This document shows, one piece after another, positions 50,436 through 58,445 of a stretch of 64,000 nucleotides of DNA (within the stretch, counting starts at the first letter, position 1; the number at the start of each line of letters is the position of its first letter). A program made the position numbers and the translations under genes. Under the pieces are notes generated by a model. It was not told where the DNA came from. It searched no databases and was given only the letters and a program-made list of their open reading frames with translations. The DNA comes from Oscillospiraceae bacterium (GTDB lineage Bacteria > Bacillota > Clostridia > Oscillospirales > SIG627), in the NCBI GenBank assembly GCA_015065325.1, contig SVQO01000001.1:124001-188000 (forward strand), in the 5' to 3' direction.

Positions 50436-51167
50436 TCAATTTTCTTTATTTATAGTGACATCGCCTTCAATTTTTTCGCATTTTAAAGAATTGCAGACAA
50501 CATTACCCTTAATCTTTTCAGCTTCAACATCTCCCGCCACTTTTACTGTACCACCGCAATTTACATCACCGGAAAGATTTCCGCCGCAAGATATTTCTGT
50601 CCCAGTGTTACATCCGCCTGATAGATTACCGCCAACAGTAATCGAATAACCCGCATTTGCGCCACCCGAAAGGTGACCAGCTATCACAGTATTGCGGTTT
50701 GACATACAACCACCTGATACAGAACCTTCGATATTGATATCACCACCAGACTTGCAACCACCTGAAACATTACCACCTACTTCAATATTACATTCACTTT
50801 GCACATTCTTGGCATCTCCTATAATTTCAAAAGTGAATTTATCAACAAGCGTTGAAGTTTGCAATATCTTTCTTCCCTCACAAACGACGCCTCTGATAAT
50901 AGTATCATCTGCCCATGGGAATTCGGGACAATGGTCATAGTGAATTTCAGTTTTAATTTCGCGTGAAAACAATTCATCAATATAGCAACCAAATAAATCA
51001 GCCATTGTAGGCAAAAACAATATGTCCGGTGCAGTTTTGGCGTTTTCCCATTTTGAAACTGCTTGGAATGTTACACCCAACTTTTTCGCAAGTTCTTCTT
51101 GTGTTAATCCACACTTTTTACGGTATTTCTGTATATTAGCCGCTAAAACAATGTTTGTGTTATCCAT
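50436..51167 (-). CDS. XRE regulator fused to polymer-forming (bactofilin-like) repeats
   Basis: 243 residues from the ATG at 51167 behind AGGAG. Residues 4-66 are an XRE HTH (IQKYRKKCGLTQEELAKKLGVTFQAVSKWENAKTAPD...), then a short linker. Residues ~120-240 are a beta-solenoid of about 13-15-residue rungs built on G(N/S)(V/L)SGG and I..GG (NIEVGGNVSGGC, NIEGSVSGGC, VIAGHLSGGA, ITVGGNLSGGC, ISCGGNLSGDV). This resembles bactofilin/DUF583-type polymer-forming domains. The Cys residues recur at the end of several rungs. Role unknown; possibly a regulator that multimerises. Confidence 0.75.
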   Translation of the reverse strand: MDNTNIVLAANIQKYRKKCGLTQEELAKKLGVTFQAVSKWENAKTAPDILFLPTMADLFGCYIDELFSREIKTEIHYDHCPEFPWADDTIIRGVVCEGRKILQTSTLVDKFTFEIIGDAKNVQSECNIEVGGNVSGGCKSGGDINIEGSVSGGCMSNRNTVIAGHLSGGANAGYSITVGGNLSGGCNTGTEISCGGNLSGDVNCGGTVKVAGDVEAEKIKGNVVCNSLKCEKIEGDVTINKEN

Positions 51168-51267
51168 TAAATCATCTCCTTTGCTGATATAATTATAACA
51201 GACAACTTTAAGGCACACAATAAAAGAAAAGTTGATATTTTTCTACCGTAAGTTGAATTTTATAAAT

Positions 51268-51455
51268 CAACGGCTTGCCGTTGTATATCATCAATTCCGC
51301 AAGGAATTGCATATCATCAAAACAAAGTTTTGTATATCATCATTGCGAAAGCTTTTTGATACACGCTAACGCGTGATGATATACAGTCCTTACGGACTGA
51401 TGAGATACAACGATAGCAACGCTATCGTTGATGATATACCATTGCTTTCGCAATG
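51268..51455. repeat. Hairpin-array repeat type B
   Basis: Eight short palindromes (for example CAACGGC-TT-GCCGTTG, ATTCC-GCAA-GGAAT, AGTCC-TTAC-GGACT, CATTGC-TTTC-GCAATG) are joined by TATATCATCA linkers in the left half and the complement TGATGATATA in the right half. The sequence is unrelated to type A but the plan is the same, and a terminator follows. Together with the flanking AT-rich bases it fills 51168-51495; no gene is seen there. Confidence 0.88.
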
Positions 51456-51458
51456 GAT

Positions 51459-51493
51459 AAAAAAACTCTCGTTCAAAAGAACGAGAGTTTTTT
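51459..51493. terminator. Terminator palindrome next to tRNA-Cys
   Basis: AAAAAACTCTCGTTC and its complement flank a four-A loop. On the minus strand it lies immediately after the tRNA and should end its transcript. Confidence 0.85.
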
Positions 51494-51495
51494 GG

Positions 51496-51567
51496 AGGTG
51501 CCACCCAGATTTGAACTGGGGAATAACGGTTTTGCAGACCGTGGCCTTACCACTTGGCTATGGCACC
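51496..51567 (-). tRNA. tRNA-Cys (anticodon GCA)
   Basis: 72 bases without encoded CCA. Acceptor GGTGCCA pairs with TGGCACC, with discriminator U as usual for Cys. The anticodon arm reads ACGGT-CTGCAAA-ACCGT, giving anticodon GCA. The T arm CCCAG-TTCAAAT-CTGGG is canonical. It borders the accessory island. Confidence 0.95.
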
Positions 51568-51589
51568 ATATTCGTTTTGCGCGGTGATT

Positions 51590-51618
51590 ATTATAGCAGA
51601 GGGGAAAGACTTTGTCAA
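51590..51618 (-). promoter_or_regulatory. Promoter of tRNA-Cys
   Basis: Minus-strand TTGACA (51613-51618) and TATAAT (51590-51595), both perfect, 17-base spacer, 22 bases before the tRNA. Confidence 0.88.
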
Positions 51619-51669
51619 GGAATTTTTTGAAAAAACTTTTATTTTCCGTCTTTTTCCTATTTTATAATA

Positions 51670-51698
51670 TTGACTTTTATCTCTTTGTGTGCTAAATT
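51670..51698 (+). promoter_or_regulatory. Promoter of the ileS operon
   Basis: TTGACT (51670-51675) and TAAATT (51693-51698), 17-base spacer. The leader to the ATG is only about 90 bases and shows no T-box. Confidence 0.7.
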
Positions 51699-51797
51699 AT
51701 ATCGGTAAAAGTATGGAACAAGCGAATTTTGTCTTTCTCATTACGGGGAAGGGCAATTTTTGTGAGCGCGATACGAGAATAAAGCAGGAGGTTTTCC

Positions 51798-54700
51798 ATG
51801 ATTTACGAAAAGGTAAATTCCGATATGAATTTCGTGGACCGTGAAAAAAAGGTCGGCGAATTTTGGAAGGAAAACAAAATTTTTGAAAAGAGCATCGAGT
51901 CCCGCCGCGAGGGTACTCCCTACGTCTTTTACGACGGCCCCCCCACGGCAAACGGCAAGCCTCATATCGGTCACGTTTTGACCCGTGTCATCAAGGATAT
52001 GATCCCCCGTTACCGCACCATGAAGGGCTGTATGGTTCCCCGCAAAGCCGGTTGGGATACCCACGGTCTGCCCGTAGAGCTGGAGGTGGAGAAACTTCTG
52101 GGTCTGGACGGCAAGGAGCAGATTGAGGAATACGGTCTGGATCCCTTTATTCAGAAGTGTAAGGAAAGCGTCTGGAAGTACAAGGGTATGTGGGAGGATT
52201 TCTCCGGCACCGTTGGCTTCTGGGCAGATATGGACGACCCTTACGTGACCTATCACAACGACTTTATCGAGTCCGAGTGGTGGGCGCTGAAGCAGATCTA
52301 TGAGAAGGGGCTTCTTTACAAGGGCTTCAAGATCGTCCCCTATTGCCCCCGTTGCGGCACCCCCCTCTCCTCTCACGAGGTAGCGCAGGGCTATAAGGCA
52401 GTCAAGGAAAAGAGTGCCGTAGTCCGCTTCAAGGTCATCGGCGAGGATGCGTATTTTCTCGCTTGGACCACCACCCCCTGGACCCTTCCCTCCAACGTTG
52501 CCCTCTGTGTCAATCCCGAGGAGGATTACGTAAAGGTCAAGGCAGTGGACGGCAAGGTTTACTATCTGGCGGCAAAGCTGGCAGAATCCATTCTCGCGCC
52601 TTTGGCGGAAAGCGGAAACGCCTTCGAGGTTCTGGAAACCTATCAGGGTACCGAGCTGGAGGGCAAGGCTTACGAGCCCCTTTACGCGATTGCGGGAGAG
52701 CTTGCCGAGAAGCAGAATAAAAAGGGTCACTACATCGTTTGCGACACCTACGTTACCATGACCGACGGTACCGGTATCGTACACATTGCCCCCGCCTTCG
52801 GTGAAGACGACGCCAAGGTCGGCAGAAAGTACGACCTCCCCTTCGTTCAGTTGGTTGACGCAAAGGGTTGCCTGACCGACAACACTCCCTTCGCGGGAAT
52901 GTTCGTGAAGGACGCAGACCCCGAGGTCCTGAAGGATCTTTCCTCTCGCGGACTCCTCTTTGACGCGCCTAAGTTTGAGCACGATTATCCCTTCTGCTGG
53001 AGATGCGACACTCCCCTGATCTACTATGCAAGAGAATCCTGGTTCATCCGTATGACCGACGTGCGTGAGAACCTGATCCGCAACAACAACACCATCAACT
53101 GGATCCCCGAGTCCATCGGCAAGGGCAGATTCGGCGACTGGCTGGAGAACGTGCAGGACTGGGGTATCTCCCGTAACCGTTACTGGGGTACTCCTCTGAA
53201 TATCTGGGAATGTGAGTGCGGCCACCGTCACGCCATCGGCTCCATTGCCGAGCTGAAGGAAATGAGCAAGAATTGTCCCGACGACATTGAGCTCCACCGT
53301 CCCTACATCGACGCCGTGACCATTACCTGCCCCGAATGCGGCAAGGAAATGAAGCGCGTGCCCGAGGTGATCGACTGCTGGTTCGACTCCGGTGCCATGC
53401 CCTTTGCACAGCATCACTACCCCTTTGAAAACAAGGAAAAGTTTGAAGCGGAATTTCCCGCAGACTTTATTTCCGAGGCAGTGGATCAGACCAGAGGCTG
53501 GTTCTATTCCCTGCTGGCGATCTCCACCCTCATCTTCGACAAGGCGCCCTATAAGAACGTTATCGTTTTGGGTCACGTGCAGGATGAAAACGGACAGAAG
53601 ATGAGTAAATCCAAGGGCAACGCCGTGGATCCCTTCGACGCCTTGGAGTCCTACGGTGCAGACGCCATCCGTTGGTACTTCTATACCAACTCCGCTCCCT
53701 GGCTTCCCAACCGATTCCACGGCAAGGCTGTGGTAGAGGGTCAGAGAAAGTTTATGGGAACTCTGTGGAATACCTACGCCTTCTACGTACTCTACGCCAA
53801 TATCGACAGCTTTGATCCCACCAAATATACCCTGGACTACGAAAGCCTTTCCGTTATGGACCGTTGGCTCCTGTCCGGTCTCGCTTCCACCGTCAAGGCA
53901 GTGGACGAGAATTTGGAGAACTACCGCATTCCCGAGGCTTGCAGAGCACTGCAGAAGTTTGTGGACGATCTGTCCAACTGGTACGTGCGCCGCGGCAGAG
54001 AAAGATATTGGGTCAGCGGTATGCCTCAGGATAAGATCAACGCGTACATGACCCTTTACACCGCCCTTGTCACCGTGGCAAAGGCAGCCGCTCCCATGAT
54101 CCCCTTTATGGCAGAGGACATTTACAGAAATCTGGTTTGCTCCGTGGACAAGAGCGCTCCCGAGTCCGTTCATCTGACCGACTTCCCCGAGGTAAACGAG
54201 AACTGGATCAACACCGATCTGGAGGAACAGATGGAAGAGGTTCTGAAGATCGTGGTAGCAGGCAGAGCAGCCCGTGCTGGCAGCGGCAGAAAGAACCGCC
54301 AGCCTCTTGCAAAGATGATCGTCAAGGCAGAAACCGCCCTTTCCGAGGAGTGCTGCCAGATCGTCCGCGACGAGCTGAACGTCAAGGATATCGTATTCTC
54401 CGAGGACGTAGAGGAATTCCTTTCCTACTCCTTCAAGCCGCAGTTGAAGACCTGCGGACCCAAATTCGGCAAGCAGCTGGGTGAGCTCCGCGCAGCCCTT
54501 CCTCAGTTGGATGGCGCAAAGGCTATGGCAGAGCTGAATGCAGACGGCTCCCTGGCTCTGGATCTCCCCTCGGGCAGAGTGGTTCTGGAGCGTGAGGATC
54601 TGATCATTCAAAACGAGCAGAAGGACGGCTACTTTGCCGTATCCGACGCAGAGCTGACCGTGGTTCTCGACATCAATCTGACCGAGGAGCTGATCACCGA

Positions 54701-54947
54701 GGGCTTCGTCCGCGAGATCATTTCCAAGGTACAGACCATGCGTAAGGATGCAGACTTCAACGTGACCGACCGCATTGAGATCGGTCTTGCCGGCAATGAC
54801 AAGCTCGCTTCTCTTGCCGAAGCAAACCGCGACGAGATCTGCGGCGACACCCTGGCAGTTTCTCTCTCCGCTCAGCTTTCCGAGAATGCCAAGGAATGGG
54901 ATATCAACGGAGAAAAGGTCACCCTCTCCGTAAAAGTTGCAGAATAA
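51798..54947 (+). CDS. ileS: Isoleucyl-tRNA synthetase, type 2 (eukaryote-like)
   Basis: 1,049 residues behind AGGAGG. Class I motifs: HIGHVLTRVIKDMIPRY (HIGH) and GQKMSKSKGNAVDPFDALE (KMSKS). The editing-domain region has LAWTTTPWTLPSNVAL and TGIVHIAPAFGEDD. The sequence GWDTHGLPVELEVEKLLGLDGKEQIEEYG and the long C-terminal part without a zinc-finger CxxC tail belong to the IleRS2 branch, which is intrinsically insensitive to mupirocin (family knowledge). It leads an operon with two decarboxylase subunits. Confidence 0.95.
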   Translation: MIYEKVNSDMNFVDREKKVGEFWKENKIFEKSIESRREGTPYVFYDGPPTANGKPHIGHVLTRVIKDMIPRYRTMKGCMVPRKAGWDTHGLPVELEVEKLLGLDGKEQIEEYGLDPFIQKCKESVWKYKGMWEDFSGTVGFWADMDDPYVTYHNDFIESEWWALKQIYEKGLLYKGFKIVPYCPRCGTPLSSHEVAQGYKAVKEKSAVVRFKVIGEDAYFLAWTTTPWTLPSNVALCVNPEEDYVKVKAVDGKVYYLAAKLAESILAPLAESGNAFEVLETYQGTELEGKAYEPLYAIAGELAEKQNKKGHYIVCDTYVTMTDGTGIVHIAPAFGEDDAKVGRKYDLPFVQLVDAKGCLTDNTPFAGMFVKDADPEVLKDLSSRGLLFDAPKFEHDYPFCWRCDTPLIYYARESWFIRMTDVRENLIRNNNTINWIPESIGKGRFGDWLENVQDWGISRNRYWGTPLNIWECECGHRHAIGSIAELKEMSKNCPDDIELHRPYIDAVTITCPECGKEMKRVPEVIDCWFDSGAMPFAQHHYPFENKEKFEAEFPADFISEAVDQTRGWFYSLLAISTLIFDKAPYKNVIVLGHVQDENGQKMSKSKGNAVDPFDALESYGADAIRWYFYTNSAPWLPNRFHGKAVVEGQRKFMGTLWNTYAFYVLYANIDSFDPTKYTLDYESLSVMDRWLLSGLASTVKAVDENLENYRIPEACRALQKFVDDLSNWYVRRGRERYWVSGMPQDKINAYMTLYTALVTVAKAAAPMIPFMAEDIYRNLVCSVDKSAPESVHLTDFPEVNENWINTDLEEQMEEVLKIVVAGRAARAGSGRKNRQPLAKMIVKAETALSEECCQIVRDELNVKDIVFSEDVEEFLSYSFKPQLKTCGPKFGKQLGELRAALPQLDGAKAMAELNADGSLALDLPSGRVVLEREDLIIQNEQKDGYFAVSDAELTVVLDINLTEELITEGFVREIISKVQTMRKDADFNVTDRIEIGLAGNDKLASLAEANRDEICGDTLAVSLSAQLSENAKEWDINGEKVTLSVKVAE

Positions 54948-54965
54948 GAAAGGAAAAAACGAACG

Positions 54966-56120
54966 ATGGAAATCTTGAACCAATTTCTCAAGCTCTTTGA
55001 GAACTTTCAGTTTTTGGACCTCAAGCAGGTGGCAATGTGGGCGATCGGCGGAATTCTGATCTTCCTCGCCATCAAAAAGGAAATGGAGCCCACCCTCCTT
55101 CTCCCTATGGGTCTGGGTGCCATTTTGGTAAACCTGCCTGCCCCTCCTGCAGCAAACCCCGAAGAACCCGAAGGAGTTCTGGGTGTTTTGAAGCACCTGT
55201 TTGATATCGGTATGACCGACGATGCCTTCGAGCTTTTCCCCCTGCTTCTCTTTATCGGTATCGGCGCTATGATCGACTTCGGTCCGGTGCTTTCCAACCC
55301 CAAGCTGATGATCTTCGGTGCCGCCGCACAGTTCGGTATTTTCTTTACTCTGTGCCTGGCACTTGCCGTAGGCTTTGATCTGAACGACGCCGCTTCCGCA
55401 GCCATTATCGGCGCGGCAGACGGTCCCACCTCCATCGTCGTTGCGCAGACTCTGCATTCCAAGTATATGGGTGCCATTATGGTAGCTGCTTATTCCTATA
55501 TGGCTCTGGTGCCCGTGGTACAGCCCCCCATCATCAAGCTCTGCACCACCAAGAAGGAAAGATTGATCCGCATGAGCAACAGCGGCACAAAGCCCGTTTC
55601 CAAGCTGACCAAGATCCTGTTCCCCATCGTGGTAACCATTATCGTAGGTCTCTTTGCTCCCGGTTCCGTTGCTCTGGTAGGCTTTTTGATGTTCGGTAAC
55701 CTGCTCCGCGAATGCGGCGTTCTGGACTCTTTGTCCAATACGGCTCAGAACGTTTTGGCAAACCTGATCACCATTCTTTTGGGTATCTCCGTTGCCTCTC
55801 AGATGACTGCGGAAAAATTCTTGACCGTGGAAACATTTTTGATCCTGGCTTTGGGTCTTGCCGCCTTTATTTTCGACACCGTCGGCGGCGTTATGCTGGC
55901 AAAGCTGATGAATCTGTTTTTGCCCAAGGGCAAGAAGATTAACCCCATGATCGGCGCCGCAGGCATCTCTGCATTCCCCATGTCCGGCCGTGTGGTTCAT
56001 AAGATGGGTCTGGAAGAAGATCCTCAGAACTTCCTTTTGATGCACTCCATCGGTGTCAACGTATCCGGTCAGGTCGCATCCGTTATTGCGGGCGGTATCA
56101 TCCTCGCAATGGTAGGTTAA
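54966..56120 (+). CDS. Sodium-pumping decarboxylase beta subunit
   Basis: 384 residues with about ten membrane helices. The OadB/GcdB/MmdB motifs are present: LLLPMGLGAILVNLP, LLFIGIGAMIDFGPVLSNPKLMIFGAAAQFGIF, AAIIGAADGPTSIVVAQTL, YSYMALVPVVQPPIIKLCTTKKER and GAAGISAFPMSGRVVHKMG. This subunit couples decarboxylation of a carboxybiotin carrier to Na+ export. It is 18 bases after ileS. No biotin carrier or carboxyltransferase gene is in the window, so the substrate (oxaloacetate, methylmalonyl-CoA or glutaconyl-CoA) is open. Confidence 0.92.
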   Translation: MEILNQFLKLFENFQFLDLKQVAMWAIGGILIFLAIKKEMEPTLLLPMGLGAILVNLPAPPAANPEEPEGVLGVLKHLFDIGMTDDAFELFPLLLFIGIGAMIDFGPVLSNPKLMIFGAAAQFGIFFTLCLALAVGFDLNDAASAAIIGAADGPTSIVVAQTLHSKYMGAIMVAAYSYMALVPVVQPPIIKLCTTKKERLIRMSNSGTKPVSKLTKILFPIVVTIIVGLFAPGSVALVGFLMFGNLLRECGVLDSLSNTAQNVLANLITILLGISVASQMTAEKFLTVETFLILALGLAAFIFDTVGGVMLAKLMNLFLPKGKKINPMIGAAGISAFPMSGRVVHKMGLEEDPQNFLLMHSIGVNVSGQVASVIAGGIILAMVG

Positions 56121-56138
56121 GGAAAGGAGAGCGAAGCA

Positions 56139-56618
56139 ATGAATAAAGAAAACGAAGTAATTGAAGTAGTAACCGAAAAGGCAGAAACTGCCGCTCCCGA
56201 TGAAGCAGTAGCTTCCGACAAGACCGAAACCTCCGCAAGCACAGAGCAGGCCGAGGATACCGCTGACAAGGCTGAGACCGAAAAAGCCGAGCAGGCTGAG
56301 GACGCTTCCGCCAAGGAAGAAGCAACTGCCACCGGCACGGAAGAAAAAGACGAGATCTCCAAGGAAGATATCGTAAAGCTGGTCGAAAAAGAATTTGATC
56401 TTAAAAGAAAAGAAAAAGAAACCAAGGAGCTCACCGAGCAGCCCTCCGGCTGGGACGGCGTTCTCAGCGACGGTCTGCCCATTATGGCGGCAGGTATGAT
56501 GGGCATTTTCGTCGTAATCGGCATCATCATCGTAACCATCAGTCTCCTTGCAAAGCTTGGCGGCGGCGACGGTCTTTTCTCCAAGGGCGTCAAAGCACTG
56601 TTCTCCAAAAATAAATAA
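56139..56618 (+). CDS. Small single-helix protein, decarboxylase gamma-like
   Basis: 159 residues, 18 bases after the beta subunit. Residues 1-80 are almost only Glu, Ala, Lys, Thr and Asp (ETAAPDEAVASDKTETSAST...), ~80-105 are charged, and one membrane helix (LPIMAAGMMGIFVVIGIIIVTISLL, ~113-138) is near the C-terminus. The GLPIMAAGMMGIFVVIGIIIV helix with a charged soluble part resembles OadG-type gamma subunits, but in usual OadG the helix is N-terminal and the tail follows. Here the order is reversed, so the assignment rests largely on its position. Confidence 0.55.
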   Translation: MNKENEVIEVVTEKAETAAPDEAVASDKTETSASTEQAEDTADKAETEKAEQAEDASAKEEATATGTEEKDEISKEDIVKLVEKEFDLKRKEKETKELTEQPSGWDGVLSDGLPIMAAGMMGIFVVIGIIIVTISLLAKLGGGDGLFSKGVKALFSKNK

Positions 56619-56921
56619 GAAAACAAGAAAAAAGAAGAAAGCTTCAAAAAAGGTTTTTTTACTTTCTCTGTGTAAACAACCGTCCGAAGACTTTCAACTG
56701 CAATTATTCCATCTTCTTTCGAGAAAGAAAGCAGGCAAAGAAAGCTTCACACGAGAAAAACAAACAATGAAAAACTTCAGATAAGATAAGAAAAGCTTGA
56801 AACACACTTTTTCACTTTAAGTTTCTTTGGTTCTTTCTTTTCAAAGAAAGAATATCCCTTCCCGTTGACAAGGGAAAAATGCTTCGGTAGAATAGAAGTA
56901 CCACCCAAAAGGAGAAATACG
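56619..56921 (+). other. AT-rich intergenic region
   Basis: 303 bases without a supported gene. It contains an inverted repeat TTCTTTCTTT-TC-AAAGAAAGAA (56831-56852), related in sequence to the palindrome at 58385-58412, and the promoter at 56865-56893. Confidence 0.5.
56865..56893 (+). promoter_or_regulatory. Promoter of the lipoprotein gene at 56922
   Basis: TTGACA (56865-56870) and TAGAAT (56888-56893), 17-base spacer. Confidence 0.8.
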
Positions 56922-58229
56922 ATGAAACGATTTTTTGCCTTCCTGTCACTTTTCGCGCTCATTCTTTCTCTCACCGCCTGTTCCTCAGGCATTGCCCCCA
57001 TCGAGGAAACAACCGAAGCACCCACTTTAAAAACCAACGAGGAGGTGAAAGAAATGCAAACAACCACCGAGGAAAAAGTACTTACCCCCGAACAGCAGCA
57101 GATCCTCAGCCTGCGCCGCGAGAAGGTAGTAGACTATATGACCAAAATGGCCTCCGTCCTTTGGCGCAGTGACGAGGAGATCGTCTACACCATCAAATCC
57201 GGAGTTTCACCCGATCAGGTAAAAAACGGAAGCGGCTCCCCCGTCAAGCTCACCATTGAAAAGGGACGGCTCTATCAGGGTCTGCCCTACACCTATGCGG
57301 GAAACGGCATCCCCTCCTTCGCGGATTTTTACTCGGCAACCGATGAAAAGGGCGTCGCCACCGTATCGGGTATGGTCTGGCAGGACCTCAGCGGCGGCTT
57401 TCAGGAAGCTATGATCGGCAATGACTGCTCCACCGCAGTCATGCAGGCCTGGGGACAGATCGGAGCAAATTCCTTTACCGTGACCAACACCCAGTATATG
57501 ACCGCCGATCAAGGGTACCTCCCCGTCGGCTCCTACCGGGTGGCCAAAAACGAGCTGTACTCCACCAAGGGGGACTGTGCAAGAAACGGCAAGGACGTGA
57601 TGTTCGCCTCCTATGCCGCATTGCAGAAGGGAGACGCGGTGGTTCAGCGAAACAACGGTGCAGGCCACACAATGCTGGTCACCTCCGTCCACGCCGTCCC
57701 GCTGGGCAACGGCTACGACCCCAAGGAAAGCTATATCACCGTCACCCACCAAACCCGCGGAAAATACTCCAAGGAAGCCAAATACTACAGCGAAGAGCAC
57801 GGTGAGGACGTGTATTATTGGTACGGCATCGACGATAAATACACTTTTGCCAGCCTCCTTAGCGCAGGCTATCTTCCCATCACCTGCAAGGAGCTCATCG
57901 ACCCTGCACCCATAGCGGAGCTTCAGGTCACCTTTACCCCGGAGCAAGGGTCTCCCGACGAGCTGCTGGCGGGAACGATCCATTCCAACCACCTGATGGA
58001 AAAGATCACCGCCGAGATCAAAAACGACAAGGGAGAAGTGGTGCAGAGCGCGTTCGTTTACCCTACCCGCAAGGCAAAAAATGATTTTCCCTGCGAGATC
58101 CTTATCAAAAAAGGAAAGGGCAAAATCGACCTTTCTGCCCTGCCAAAAGGCTCTTATACCTTGACCTACACCGTCCTTCTTTCCGACGGCACAACCGCCA
58201 CCGCCCGAGAGCTTGCTTTTACAAGGTAA
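56922..58229 (+). CDS. Lipoprotein with papain-like (NlpC/P60-type) fold, paralogue 2
   Basis: 435 residues behind AAAGGAG. Lipobox SLTAC (Cys20) and a Thr/Glu-rich spacer are followed by a helix (~60-85) and a Cys-His core: Cys169 in GNDCSTAVMQAWGQIGA and His249 in KGDAVVQRNNGAGHTMLVTSV. This is closer to classical NlpC/P60 (DCSTAV resembles the DCSGFV box) than its relative at 11454. The C-terminal ~110 residues (PIAELQVTFTPEQGSPDELLAGTIHSN...) form an Ig-like strand pattern. Both paralogues share Y-L/I-P-V/I-G-x-Y between Cys and His. Probably a peptidoglycan or peptide hydrolase on the outer face of the membrane. Confidence 0.7.
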   Translation: MKRFFAFLSLFALILSLTACSSGIAPIEETTEAPTLKTNEEVKEMQTTTEEKVLTPEQQQILSLRREKVVDYMTKMASVLWRSDEEIVYTIKSGVSPDQVKNGSGSPVKLTIEKGRLYQGLPYTYAGNGIPSFADFYSATDEKGVATVSGMVWQDLSGGFQEAMIGNDCSTAVMQAWGQIGANSFTVTNTQYMTADQGYLPVGSYRVAKNELYSTKGDCARNGKDVMFASYAALQKGDAVVQRNNGAGHTMLVTSVHAVPLGNGYDPKESYITVTHQTRGKYSKEAKYYSEEHGEDVYYWYGIDDKYTFASLLSAGYLPITCKELIDPAPIAELQVTFTPEQGSPDELLAGTIHSNHLMEKITAEIKNDKGEVVQSAFVYPTRKAKNDFPCEILIKKGKGKIDLSALPKGSYTLTYTVLLSDGTTATARELAFTR

Positions 58230-58412
58230 TCTCGGACCCCCTTTTGAAAAAAACGCAGGGGGACTTTTGAAAAAGTCTCCCCTGGCCCGCGTTGACACCC
58301 GATTTTGAAAAGGCGGACGTCTAGGCAAAATCCCGGTATCAACGAGCCTTACTTCTATTTTTTAAAAGCGTGAAGTTTTCTTTGCCTACTTTCTTTTTCA
58401 AAAGAAAGTAGG
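58230..58412. repeat. Intergenic palindromes
   Basis: Contains a GGGGGACTTTTGAAAAAGTCTCCC-type palindrome near 58257-58285 and the near-perfect CCTACTTTCTTTT / AAAAGAAAGTAGG pair at 58385-58412. The first type also occurs near 24703-24728, so these are dispersed intergenic repeats. Confidence 0.55.
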
Positions 58413-58417
58413 ACAAA

Positions 58418-58441
58418 AAAAGGCACCTTTCGGTACCTTTT
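58418..58441 (-). terminator. Terminator of the galactonate dehydratase operon
   Basis: AAAAGGCACC and GGTACCTTTT pair (one G-U on the minus-strand RNA) around a GAAA loop, then T on the minus strand. Confidence 0.7.
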
Positions 58442-58445
58442 TTCT

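Noticed and set aside
51268-51455. CRISPR-like regular repeats with spacers
   Set aside because: The units are palindromes, the linkers invert half-way, spacing is irregular and no cas genes are near.
51599-51797. T-box before ileS
   Set aside because: The leader is too short and has no T-box core or terminator stem.
51741-56045. Very long minus-strand open frame opposite ileS and the decarboxylase genes
   Set aside because: It is the mirror of two clear genes with strong motifs; its translation is rich in His, Gly and Gln without domains, a codon-bias artefact.
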